This document shows positions 53,831 through 61,552 of a DNA stretch of 64,000 bases, one piece after another. Source of the DNA: Streptomyces sp. NBC_01445 (GTDB lineage: Bacteria > Actinomycetota > Actinomycetes > Streptomycetales > Streptomycetaceae); NCBI RefSeq assembly GCF_035918235.1, contig NZ_CP109485.1, positions 806,001-870,000 of the forward strand, written 5' to 3'. A program made the translations under genes and the position numbers. Each line of letters starts with the position of its first letter. Position 1 is the stretch's first letter. Below the pieces are notes generated by a model, which saw nothing but the letters and a program-made list of their open reading frames with translations, ran no database searches and was not told the DNA's origin.

Positions 53831-53847
53831 ACTTCCCGGCGCTCCCG

Positions 53848-54061
53848 TCAGTCGGTTGCCGTCAGCGCTTCGCGCGCGGCGGTGAGGATCTCCTACGAGA
53901 TCGGGAATTCCCTGGTGGCGCGGGCCAGAACGAAGATAGACGTCGATCAACGCCTGCTGCGCGGCATCGCGCTGCCCGTCACTCTGCTCGAGGCCGTCCG
54001 TGCGACGCCGAGTGAGCTCGGCAACGCTGATGCGCACCCCCCATTGGATGTCGTTTGACAT
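53848..54061 (-). pseudogene. possible decayed gene opposite the SDR promoter
   Basis: From an ATG at 54061 the frame reads MSNDIQWGVRISVAELTRRR; about 40 codons on, the neighbouring frame continues in protein-like style as IFVLARATREFPIS, TAG stop, EILTAAREALTATD, then a stop at 53848. One frameshift plus one nonsense codon would explain this. I cannot name the family; a regulator for the divergent SDR gene would fit the position. Evidence is weak. Confidence 0.25.
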
Positions 54062-54098
54062 CTATCCTGGAACTCGTTTAGATTGTGTCCATAATCTA
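54055..54098 (+). promoter_or_regulatory. sigma-70-like promoter with overlapping palindrome for the SDR
   Basis: TTGACA (54055-54060) and TAGATT (54079-54084) are 18 bases apart, near the consensus for a vegetative promoter. TAGATT is also the left arm of TAGATT-N8-AATCTA (54079-54098), so a repressor there would cover the -10 and start point. Confidence 0.7.
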
Positions 54099-54144
54099 CT
54101 TGGTGGGGCCCGGACACCGGCCCCCCGAATCGCTGGGAGCGGAC

Positions 54145-54831
54145 ATGGAACTCAAGGGCGCAGTCGCAGTCGTCACCGGGGCCAACCGAGGGCTGGGCCG
54201 CCATCTGGCCGACCAGCTCGTCCAGCGCGGAGCGAAGGTGTACGCGGCGGCGCGGCACCCCGAGAGCGTGGACCTGGCGGGCGCCACCCCGCTCCGCCTG
54301 GACGTGACCGACGCGGGGTCGATCCGGGAGGCGGCACGCATCGCATCCGACGCGACCCTGCTCGTGAACAACGCCGGGATCTCCACCGGCACCACCCTCA
54401 TCACCGGCGAACTGGACGCGGTACGCCTCGAGTTGGAGACGAACTTCTTCGGGCCTCTCGCCCTGACGCGGGCGTTCGCCCCGATCATCGAGGGCAACGG
54501 CGGAGGCGCGGTACTGAACGTGCTCTCCGCGCTGTCCTGGCTGCACCCGGCCGGTCTCGGCTCCTACGCGGCGACCAAGGCCGCCACATGGGCGCAGACG
54601 AACGCGGTACGCGAGGAACTGGCCCCCCGCGGCATCGCGGTCACTGCTCTGCACGTGGCGTACATGGACACCGACATGGCAGCCGGTGTCCCCGCCGACC
54701 AGAAGGTCGACCCCGTGGATGTGGCGGCTCAGGCCCTCAACGCCGTGGAGAACGGCCTCCCCGAAATCCTCGCCGACGACGTCACCCGACAGGTCAAGCA
54801 GAGCCTGGCCACCGCACTGAATCCGGCGTGA
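54145..54831 (+). CDS. SDR family oxidoreductase
   Basis: The 228-residue protein has TGANRGLGRHLA near residue 13, the NNAG motif in LLVNNAGIS, Ser in NVLSALSWL and the active-site SYAATKAAT (Tyr and Lys, YxxxK). It follows a strong promoter that overlaps a palindrome, so it is probably repressed until needed. SD GGGAG lies before the ATG at 54145. The substrate is unknown. Confidence 0.9.
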   Translation: MELKGAVAVVTGANRGLGRHLADQLVQRGAKVYAAARHPESVDLAGATPLRLDVTDAGSIREAARIASDATLLVNNAGISTGTTLITGELDAVRLELETNFFGPLALTRAFAPIIEGNGGGAVLNVLSALSWLHPAGLGSYAATKAATWAQTNAVREELAPRGIAVTALHVAYMDTDMAAGVPADQKVDPVDVAAQALNAVENGLPEILADDVTRQVKQSLATALNPA

Positions 54832-54837
54832 GGCCGA

Positions 54838-55710
54838 TTACCTCCCAGCCGTGGCCGAGCGGGGGTCATTGCGCCAGATGAAGATCTCTGCGCTCGGCTG
54901 ACGCTCCGAGAACCGGCCCAACGGGGAGACATCCCACAGCAGTTGGCGTAGGTCCGCCTCAAAGGCGTCGAGGCGCGTGCCGAACAGGTGCGGCGCCGAG
55001 AACGACATCGAGAACACGCCTGCGACCAGGTTGTCAGCGGTGCGTTCCACTGGCTGTCCGCCTGGCACGACGTGGCGCTGCGGTCCGGAGAATCCCGCCC
55101 GCGTGAGCACTGCGGCCTCGTCGCCCGGTGTCCCGTGAGGCAGCACGCCCCGACCGGCCCGGCGGACCGGTCCGAGATACTGCTTCACCAGCTCGTCGAT
55201 GGCCGAACAGGGCACCGCCGGGTGCGGAAGCCGATCGACGGCGCGCGTGTCCTTCTCCCTCTCCGTCTTCAGGTCGGAGATGTGCGCGAGGACCCCGCCG
55301 GGCCGGAGCATGCCCTTGATGGTGGCCGCGACCCGATCACGGTCCATCCAGTGGAAGGACTGGGCGAAGGTCGCCACGTCGAACGTGCCGAGGCCTGCCG
55401 GCAGATCCTCGGCCCGGGCCTGGACCCACCGCGTCTTCCCGGCCACGCCCTGATCGTCGGCTTCTCGCGTGGCTTCGGCGATCATCCCGCGGTCCGGGTC
55501 CACGCCGACGATCTCGCTGAACCGATGCGCCAGGCTCAAGGCGATGACGCCCGGTCCGCATCCGACATCGATGAGCCTCCCGCGCCCCTCAAGCCTCAGA
55601 ACCTCGGCGAGTGTGTCCGCCAGCCCGGGGGCGTACGGCAGTCGCCCGAGCCGGTAGTAGCGAGCGGTGCCTGCGAACAGGGTGTCGTCCCACTCCCATC
55701 GACCACTCAT
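54838..55710 (-). CDS. class I SAM-dependent methyltransferase
   Basis: The protein of about 290 residues has motif I LIDVGCGPGVIALSL, an acidic residue in IVGVDPDRGM, ARAEDLPAGLGTFDVATFAQSFHW as motif II, and LRPGGVLAHISD as motif III. The form is common among small-molecule methyltransferases. I prefer the ATG at 55710 (SGRWEWDDTLFAGTARYY follows); a start at 55794 would overlap the divergent GrpB gene. The substrate is unknown. It is convergent with the SDR, with only six bases between stops. Confidence 0.8.
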   Translation of the reverse strand: MSGRWEWDDTLFAGTARYYRLGRLPYAPGLADTLAEVLRLEGRGRLIDVGCGPGVIALSLAHRFSEIVGVDPDRGMIAEATREADDQGVAGKTRWVQARAEDLPAGLGTFDVATFAQSFHWMDRDRVAATIKGMLRPGGVLAHISDLKTEREKDTRAVDRLPHPAVPCSAIDELVKQYLGPVRRAGRGVLPHGTPGDEAAVLTRAGFSGPQRHVVPGGQPVERTADNLVAGVFSMSFSAPHLFGTRLDAFEADLRQLLWDVSPLGRFSERQPSAEIFIWRNDPRSATAGR

Positions 55711-55792
55711 CCCCACCCACCGCCCGTCATAGAGTTCACGCACATGTCCGGCGGGCCGATGATTCCACGGCCGGACGGTAACGTCTCGTCGC

Positions 55793-56392
55793 ATGCCGTT
55801 TCCCGATGAAGTCGTCAGCCCCTTGGCAGTCGTCGACTACCGGCCGCAGTGGCCGCTGGAGTTCGAGCAGTTGGCCCGGCAGTTGCGTGCGGCCATGGGT
55901 GGAGTGCCGGCGGCTGTCGATCACGTGGGGTCCACCGCGGTGCCGGGGCTGGCAGCCAAGGACTGTATCGACGTCCAGATCCGGGTGCCTTCGATCGACG
56001 AGGCGCGCGATGTCGCCCTGCTCTCGGCTGTCGGGTTCCGGTGTCGGCCCGAGCCGTGGAACCGTACAGAAGTCTCCGACGGGATCGCGTGCCGCAAGCT
56101 CGTCTTCGCACCGCCCGTCGGCGCCAGGTCCTGCAACGTCCATCTCCGGGAGAGCACCGGGTCCAACGCCCGCTACGCGCTCCTGTTCCGCGACCATCTG
56201 CGAGCCGACGAGCCGGCACGGCGGGCATGGGGAGCGTTCAAGCAGAGGCTGGCGGCGAGTGTGCCCGACCTGTTCGACTACGGGCAGATCAAGGCGACCG
56301 CCACGGAGATCCTGATGGCCGCGGCCGAGCGGTGGGCGACGGACACCACCTGGACCGTCCCGCCGCCGCAGACCCCGACGGCGTCCGAGTGA
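55793..56392 (+). CDS. GrpB family protein
   Basis: The 199-residue protein has the GrpB/UPF0157 motifs DHVGSTAVPGL (about 43-53) and KDCIDVQIRV (about 56-65), which resemble the GS-x-D-x-D core of nucleotidyltransferase-fold proteins, and NVHLRESTGSN later. The biochemical role of the family is unsettled. It is common as a stand-alone gene in streptomycetes. The start fits the family's usual N-terminus (VVDYRPQWPLEFEQLA). Confidence 0.88.
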   Translation: MPFPDEVVSPLAVVDYRPQWPLEFEQLARQLRAAMGGVPAAVDHVGSTAVPGLAAKDCIDVQIRVPSIDEARDVALLSAVGFRCRPEPWNRTEVSDGIACRKLVFAPPVGARSCNVHLRESTGSNARYALLFRDHLRADEPARRAWGAFKQRLAASVPDLFDYGQIKATATEILMAAAERWATDTTWTVPPPQTPTASE

Positions 56393-56436
56393 CAACGGAC
56401 AGCGGGTGGCGCCTACCCCCGCCCCGCATCCCCACT

Positions 56437-56454
56437 CCATGATTTCGATCATGG
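56437..56454. promoter_or_regulatory. CCATGAT-TTCG-ATCATGG hairpin or operator
   Basis: This perfect 7-bp inverted repeat with a TTCG centre lies 34 bp upstream of the HAD gene start. It could be an operator or, if transcribed, a stable UUCG tetraloop. Confidence 0.45.
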
Positions 56455-56487
56455 GTAATCCGCACGCTTCGCCCTAGCATTCGCGCC

Positions 56488-57588
56488 GTGAACAGACACC
56501 CGATGCGCAAGAAACTCGTCCTCCTCGGCGCGGCGGGCGCCCTCACCGGCACGGTGGTCGCCGCGGGCGCCCTGTGGCCGGACACCGAGGCCACGGCCGC
56601 GGCGGACGGCGCACAGCAGCGTTCGGTGGCGGCGGAGCTCAAGCACTGGCCGGCGCCCGTGGCGAAGAAGCTGGCGAAGGTCATCGCCGCCCATGACCAC
56701 CAGGGCGCGTACGCGGTCTTCGACGCGGACAACACCACGTACCGCAACGACCTCGAAGAGGCCCTGCTCCCCTTCCTGGAGATGAAGGGCGTCCTGACGC
56801 GCGACACCATGGACCCGTCCTTGAAGATCATTCCTTTCAAGGACACGGCCACGCACAAGGAGACGCTGTCCGAGTACTACACCCGTCTGTGCGACATCGA
56901 CGACCAGGTCTCGTACCCGTGGGCCGCGCAGATCTTCTCCGGGTTCACGCTGAAGCAACTCAAGGGCTACATCGACGAGTTGCTGGCCTACGACAAGCCG
57001 CTGCCGGGCGGGGTGAAGCCGCCGCAGTTCTCGACGGGCATGCAGGAGCTCTACCGCACCCTGAGCGAGCACGGCATCAAGGTGTACGTGGTGAGCGCCG
57101 CGAGTGAGGACCTCGTACGGATGGTGCTCGCCGACCCCAAGTACGGCTACAGCGTCCGGCCCGAGAACGTACTCGGCGTCTCCGCCCTGCTCAAGGACCG
57201 CAAGACGGGTGAAGTGACCAGCTCCCGCAAGGAGATCGCAGCCGGCCACTACGACCAGGCGAAGCTCGCCGACCATGAACTGACGCCCACCCTCTGGGCG
57301 CCGGCCACCTGGTACGAGGGCAAGCCCGCCGCGATCAGCACGTACATCGACGCCTGGCAGAAGCCCATCCTGGCCGCGGGCGACACCCCGAAGAGCGACG
57401 GCCCGATGCTGCTGCGGTCGACGGACGTGGAGCACGGCGGCGTCCGCGTGTGGGTCAACCGCAAGGACAGCTACATGAAGGAGATCGACGGCATGAAGGC
57501 CGCGGGAGCGAAACGGCAGAAGGAGCTTGGCCAGAAGGTCACGGCGGACAAGCAGTGGCTGACGGTGACGCCGGAGCAGATCCGCTGA
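56488..57588 (+). CDS. secreted HAD-family phosphatase
   Basis: The 366-residue protein has an N-terminal export signal (RKKLVLLGAAGALTGTVVAAG) and the HAD motif I DADNT at 79-83. VVSAASEDLV is motif II; a Lys and further acidic residues follow around RKEIAAGHY and LLRSTDVEHG. The cap region with LCDIDDQVSYPWAAQ and the overall length resemble phosphorylcholine-phosphatase-like enzymes. It should remove phosphate from a small molecule outside the membrane. The GTG at 56488 lacks a clear SD; the ATG at 56503 is an alternative. Confidence 0.8.
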   Translation: MNRHPMRKKLVLLGAAGALTGTVVAAGALWPDTEATAAADGAQQRSVAAELKHWPAPVAKKLAKVIAAHDHQGAYAVFDADNTTYRNDLEEALLPFLEMKGVLTRDTMDPSLKIIPFKDTATHKETLSEYYTRLCDIDDQVSYPWAAQIFSGFTLKQLKGYIDELLAYDKPLPGGVKPPQFSTGMQELYRTLSEHGIKVYVVSAASEDLVRMVLADPKYGYSVRPENVLGVSALLKDRKTGEVTSSRKEIAAGHYDQAKLADHELTPTLWAPATWYEGKPAAISTYIDAWQKPILAAGDTPKSDGPMLLRSTDVEHGGVRVWVNRKDSYMKEIDGMKAAGAKRQKELGQKVTADKQWLTVTPEQIR

Positions 57589-57645
57589 CGCCGGCCGTGA
57601 CGCGGTCGGTCACCGGTGGGAGACGGGCGGGGAGCCGTCCCTGCG

Positions 57646-58608
57646 TCATGTCTTCCAGTAGTCGCGCTGCGGCAGTTCGACCCACGTGTCCGGTGGGCCT
57701 ATGACGGCGCGCGCGTCGGTCAGGCGCAGGCCCGCACAGGCGCACGAATAGGCCACCGCGTTGTAGTGGAAGAGGTAGGAGAGCAGGACTTCTTCCGATG
57801 TGTCGCCGTGGTCCGGCCCACCTCCCGGGTGGAGGTCCGAGCCTTCGATGACCCCGTCGCGCGCGATGATGCCCTGGTTGCCGCTCTTGGGGTTGGCGTA
57901 CAGGCCGTAGGAGTAGGTGCCGGTGGACAGCGCGGTCATGACGCCCGGCATCTGGGGCGCGTAGCCCCAGGGCTGGGTGACGACGCACCCTCCTGGCACG
58001 GTCGTCACGCCTATGATCTGTAGGCTCTCGTCCATGTCGTAGGCATAGGGGTCGTCCAGGAGTTCTTCGAGGTCCTCGCCGTCCGCGGGCTTCGCCTCCA
58101 GGCGGCGGATCGCCTCTTGCGCGTCGATCCCGGCCACGCAGGCGAGACCCGTGCCCTCGTAGTGGAAGGTGCCCAGCGCCTCGACGAGGCGTCTGCCCTC
58201 CCGGGCCACCGTGCGCTCCGCCTCGGTCAGCCCGCGTTCGCCTTCGGGCAGCGGGAACAGATCCGGTGTCGGTCCTGCCAGGCTGAGCCTGCCGGGCGAC
58301 CAACCGCCGAACTGGAGTCGCCAGGGATCGGCCCCTGCAGCGGCCAACGCCCTTGCGTTGTCGGGCCGGTTCCCCATGACCGCCTCCCACAGCGCAGTCG
58401 TACCGTCGTCGAACGCGTCCACATCCCGTACGCGTCGCGCCAGTTCCGCCACGACCTCCGGTGAGCCGAAGGTCGCCGCCCGGTGCAACGGGCGTCCTCC
58501 GCCCCAGCCTTCGGGATCGGCCCCCTGATCGAGGCGCCGCCGGATGTTGTCGGCGTCCTGCCAGTCCTCCCACCTCACGCCCGCCCAGCCGCTGTTGACC
58601 TCTGCCAT
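57646..58608 (-). CDS. ankyrin-repeat protein
   Basis: The 320-residue protein has about three ankyrin-like repeats in the first 110 residues (LDQGADPEGWGGGRPLHRAA, GTTALWEAVMGNRPDNARAL, AAAGADPWRL) and an unrelated second half with GYAPQMPGVMTALSTGTYSY. The second half has the Gly/Tyr pattern of DUF6461-like proteins, including VPGGCVVTQPWGYAPQ. It probably mediates protein binding. AGGGGG precedes the ATG at 58608. No effector or partner is nearby. Confidence 0.8.
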   Translation of the reverse strand: MAEVNSGWAGVRWEDWQDADNIRRRLDQGADPEGWGGGRPLHRAATFGSPEVVAELARRVRDVDAFDDGTTALWEAVMGNRPDNARALAAAGADPWRLQFGGWSPGRLSLAGPTPDLFPLPEGERGLTEAERTVAREGRRLVEALGTFHYEGTGLACVAGIDAQEAIRRLEAKPADGEDLEELLDDPYAYDMDESLQIIGVTTVPGGCVVTQPWGYAPQMPGVMTALSTGTYSYGLYANPKSGNQGIIARDGVIEGSDLHPGGGPDHGDTSEEVLLSYLFHYNAVAYSCACAGLRLTDARAVIGPPDTWVELPQRDYWKT

Positions 58609-58708
58609 CGTCCGCCCCCTCCGGTGCTCGCACGGGCAGTTCGTCGCACCGCCCCCGTACGAACACCATGGCAGAGGGGTCTGACAACGCAGGCCCTGCC
58701 GCGGTCGG

Positions 58709-59653
58709 TCAGCCGAGGGGCACGTCCGCCGAGCGCGACGGAACGGCGTCGAGGGAGGCGACCATCGCCTCGTCGAGTGCGATCGCGCCCGCCGCGATGT
58801 TGGCCTCGAGATGATCGGGGTCCGCGGTCCCCGGGATGAGCAGCATGTTCGGGGAGTGCTGGAGCAACCAGGCAAGACCGACCTGCGACGGCGTACTGCC
58901 GAGGGACTGCGCGGCGGCCAGGACCGCAGGCTCCTCCGTCACCTTCGGAATGCCGGGGAACGCGCTGCCGAGCGGGAAGTACGGCACCCAGGCGATTCCC
59001 TCGGCGGCGCAGATTTCCACCATGGTCTCGTCGTCGCGCGCCACGAGGCTGTAGGCGTTCTGCACGCACACGATGCCCGCCGGGATCGCCCGGCGCAGGC
59101 CCTCGGCCGTCACGCTGCTCAGTCCGATCGCGCCGATCATGCCCTCGTCGCGCATCGCGGTCATGGCCGCGAGCTGGTCGTCGATGTCGACCACCTGGTC
59201 GCCCTCGGCCCGGAGCCCGGGTCCGGAGTCGAGCCGCCGCAGGTTCACCACAGGGACCTGGTCGACACCCAGGGATTTGAGGTTGTCCTCGACGCTCGCC
59301 CGGAGCTCCTCGGGCCGCTGCGCGGGGCGCAGGGGAATGCGACCGCCCGGATCGGGGTCAGCGCCCACCTTGCTCACGACGAGTACGCCGTCCTCGGGGC
59401 GGAGCGCTTCGCGCAGAAGCCCGTTGACGAAGGCATTGCCGTAGAAGTGCGCGGTGTCGACGTGGTCGATACCGAGCTCGACGGCTCGGCGCAGGAGGGC
59501 AAGTCCGGCGCGGCGGTCGTCGCGCAGGCGCTCGAGCTGCATCGCTCCGAAGCCGACGCGCGAGACCGTGCGGCCCGCGAGCTGTCCGGGGCCGCCTGGG
59601 CGTGCCGCGCCCGTGGCCGTGGCGTCGGAAGAGGGAGTGCCGGCGGTCGTCAT
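58709..59653 (-). CDS. aldo/keto reductase
   Basis: The 314-residue protein has GFGAMQLERL, the catalytic Asp/Tyr region DHVDTAHFYGN and Lys in VVSKVGAD. The usual His position reads VVNLRRLDSG, the form found in the YdbC-like oxidoreductase branch. C-terminal LLIPGTADPDHLEANIAAG is the NADPH site. It should reduce aldehydes or ketones with NADPH. It is divergent from a TetR gene over two near-identical operators, so it is probably the TetR target. Confidence 0.9.
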   Translation of the reverse strand: MTTAGTPSSDATATGAARPGGPGQLAGRTVSRVGFGAMQLERLRDDRRAGLALLRRAVELGIDHVDTAHFYGNAFVNGLLREALRPEDGVLVVSKVGADPDPGGRIPLRPAQRPEELRASVEDNLKSLGVDQVPVVNLRRLDSGPGLRAEGDQVVDIDDQLAAMTAMRDEGMIGAIGLSSVTAEGLRRAIPAGIVCVQNAYSLVARDDETMVEICAAEGIAWVPYFPLGSAFPGIPKVTEEPAVLAAAQSLGSTPSQVGLAWLLQHSPNMLLIPGTADPDHLEANIAAGAIALDEAMVASLDAVPSRSADVPLG

Positions 59654-59684
59654 AGGAAGTGGCTCCTGTGGGACGATTGGCTTA

Positions 59685-59735
59685 AGCGGAGGAACCTCCG
59701 CTCTATCGACCGTACCACTACCGGAGGGACCTCCG
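59685..59735. promoter_or_regulatory. two near-identical TetR operators
   Basis: AGCGGAGG-AA-CCTCCGCT (59685-59702, 8-bp arms) and CGGAGG-GA-CCTCCG (59722-59735, 6-bp arms, also followed by CT) are palindromes with centres 35 bp apart between the aldo/keto reductase and the TetR gene. Pairing of one copy with each start suggests that TetR represses both. Confidence 0.75.
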
Positions 59736-59737
59736 CT

Positions 59738-60376
59738 TTGACTCCGCCGGAACCGACCCCCACCGGCGCGCCCGCAGACATGCCTCAACCTGCCGAGCGC
59801 GGCGAACGCCCCCTGCGCGCCGATGCCCGGCGCAATCGCGAGAACCTCGTCACTGTCGCGCGGGCAGTCTTCGCCGCCGCCGACGGCACCGTCGCCTTGG
59901 AGGGCGTCGCCCGCGAGGCAGGTGTCGGGATCGGCACGCTCTATCGCCACTTCCCCACGCGCGAGGCGCTCGTCGAGGCCGTCTACGCCGCCGAGCTCGA
60001 CGCCGTCACCACGAGCGCTCCCGCCCTGCTCGAGGAGTTCCCGCCCGATGTCGCGCTCCGCGCCTGGCTCGACAACTACGCGAAGTTCACGGCGACGAAG
60101 CGCGGGATGATCGACACCCTGCGAGCCGGCTGGGCCTCGGGACGGATCACGACGCCGACCACGCGCGAACGGATCACGGCCGCGATCGGCACGATCCTGA
60201 CGGCGGGAGCGGAAGCGGGCTCGCTGCGCGGGGACGTCGACCCGGATGACGTCACCGCGATCGTCCTCGGAGCGTTTCTGTCGACGGCCGCGAACAGCAG
60301 CACGCCGGAGCAGACGGGCCGACTGCTCGACCTGGTCGTCGACGCCGTGCGACCGAAGTCGCAGTCGCAGTCGTAG
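59738..60376 (+). CDS. TetR family transcriptional regulator
   Basis: The protein of 212 residues has the HTH VALEGVAREAGVGIGTLYRHFPTREALVEAV (by its ends) at about residues 48-75 and a helical ligand domain; GIGTLYRHFP is the standard recognition helix. TTG at 59738 has GGAGGGA eight bases upstream, within the second operator; an ATG at 59780 is an alternative without SD. Its C-terminus runs into a hexamer repeat that supplies the stop codon. It probably represses the divergent aldo/keto reductase and itself. Confidence 0.85.
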   Translation: MTPPEPTPTGAPADMPQPAERGERPLRADARRNRENLVTVARAVFAAADGTVALEGVAREAGVGIGTLYRHFPTREALVEAVYAAELDAVTTSAPALLEEFPPDVALRAWLDNYAKFTATKRGMIDTLRAGWASGRITTPTTRERITAAIGTILTAGAEAGSLRGDVDPDDVTAIVLGAFLSTAANSSTPEQTGRLLDLVVDAVRPKSQSQS

Positions 60377-60393
60377 TCGTAGTCGTAGTCGTA
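60358..60393. repeat. six tandem GTCGYA hexamers across the TetR stop codon
   Basis: Two GTCGCA units are followed by four GTCGTA units. In the reading frame GTCGCA gives Ser-Gln pairs, and the change to GTCGTA creates the TAG stop at 60374-60376. Slippage here would change the C-terminus only slightly. Confidence 0.8.
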
Positions 60394-60423
60394 CAAGAGG
60401 CGGACGACGTCAGCCGGATCGCG

Positions 60424-61053
60424 TCATTCCGCGCTGAATCTGCCGAGCAGCTCCAACGTCGTGTCCAGCGCCGCCTCCAGATGGGCGATGCTGCCGGTGG
60501 CCATGAGGACGGTCACCCCGCCCTGCACCGCGGCGACCAGAGCCGCCGCCGTACGGTCGGCGTCCAGCGCGGGGTCCATCCGCCCGCTGCCCTGCATGCA
60601 CCGCACGCCGTCCCTCAGCGCGGACTGCCACTGGGCGAGCAGCTGCCCGGTCAGCTGCTGCGAGGCGGGCGTTCTGCGGCCCAGCTCGGTCATGAGCACG
60701 CCCAAGGGGCAGTTGACGCCCTGCAGTTCGTAGCGCCGGACGACCGCGCCGCGCCAGTCGCGCCATGCCTGCCAGGTGTCCAGCCGGCCGAGGTCGTCCA
60801 GGTGGGGCTGCTGGTCCTCCAGGATCCGCTCCGCCTCCAGGGCGGCGACGGCGAGGAGCAGCTCGTCCTTGCCGCCTGGGAAGTAGTGGAAGATCTGGCT
60901 CTTGCTGGTCGCGGTGCGGGCGCGGATGTCGTCGAGCGTGGTCGTGGCAGCGCCCCGCTCCCTGATCTCGGCGGCCGCGCCCTCGACGATGCGTAGCCTG
61001 GTGGCGGCACCCTTCGCGGTGAGGCGCGCCGCTGTCGTCCCGCTGGAGATCAT
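60424..61053 (-). CDS. TetR family regulator, LmrA/YxaF-like
   Basis: The 209-residue protein has the HTH TTLDDIRARTATSKSQIFHYFP and the conserved KDELLLAVAALEAERIL, and a C-terminal domain with RYELQGVNCPLGVLMTELG, as in the LmrA/YxaF group. ATG at 61053 has GAGGGA five bases upstream. A palindrome TGGACC-TGCT-GGTCCA lies just upstream, similar to LmrA/YxaF operators with GACCA cores. No obvious target gene is adjacent other than itself. Confidence 0.88.
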   Translation of the reverse strand: MISSGTTAARLTAKGAATRLRIVEGAAAEIRERGAATTTLDDIRARTATSKSQIFHYFPGGKDELLLAVAALEAERILEDQQPHLDDLGRLDTWQAWRDWRGAVVRRYELQGVNCPLGVLMTELGRRTPASQQLTGQLLAQWQSALRDGVRCMQGSGRMDPALDADRTAAALVAAVQGGVTVLMATGSIAHLEAALDTTLELLGRFSAE

Positions 61054-61073
61054 GGATTCCCTCGCTGCCACTG

Positions 61074-61089
61074 TGGACCTGCTGGTCCA
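61074..61089. promoter_or_regulatory. TetR operator next to a -10 box
   Basis: TGGACC-TGCT-GGTCCA, perfect 6-bp arms. On the minus strand it directly follows TAGAAT (61090-61095), a likely -10 of the TetR gene, so bound repressor would block transcription. Confidence 0.65.
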
Positions 61090-61143
61090 TTCTACGCGGA
61101 AGCCCGCGAGGCCAGTCATCGTGCTTCGGCCGAGCCGGTACGG

Positions 61144-61181
61144 GACTGGGCCCGCCCAGGAGTTCCCTGGCGGGCCCAGTC
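61144..61181 (-). terminator. 13-bp hairpin after the chaplin gene
   Basis: GACTGGGCCCGCC (61144-61156) and GGCGGGCCCAGTC (61169-61181) are exact complements with a 12-base loop. It lies 20 bases beyond the chaplin stop. Confidence 0.8.
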
Positions 61182-61200
61182 GTGGTGCTCCGGCGTCAGA

Positions 61201-61437
61201 TCAGCTGGCGGAACAGCCGCTGCCGAGCGCGGGGTTCAGCAGACCGATGACGCTGACGGAGTCGCCGCAGGCGTTGACCGGAATGTCGATCGGCAGCTGG
61301 ATGACGTTGCCGGAGAGGAAACCGGGCGAGTTGGCGGCGGAGCCGTCCGTGTCGCTGTCGGCGCTGGCCACGCCGGCTCCTGCGAGGACGGTGGCGGCGC
61401 CCAGAGCGGCAGTGACGATAAAGGTCCGGATACGCAT
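61201..61437 (-). CDS. short chaplin
   Basis: The 78-residue precursor has a signal peptide (MRIRTFIVTAALGAATVLAG, cleavage after VASA) and one chaplin domain: SPGFLSGNVIQLPIDIPVN, then NACGDSVSVIGLLNPALGSGC with the two conserved Cys. It lacks a sorting signal, so it is a short, secreted chaplin of the ChpD-H kind. These assemble into amyloid-like hydrophobic films on aerial hyphae and spores. GGAGAAGA precedes the ATG at 61437. Confidence 0.93.
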   Translation of the reverse strand: MRIRTFIVTAALGAATVLAGAGVASADSDTDGSAANSPGFLSGNVIQLPIDIPVNACGDSVSVIGLLNPALGSGCSAS

Positions 61438-61552
61438 TCTTCTCCTCGAGTGAGATGACGGTACTTCCGGACCAATAACACCCCCCTCACCCGCCCCGCG
61501 CGATTCATTGCACCCATCAGGGGCGTGGCGCCGACCCGGCGCGGCCAAGCGG

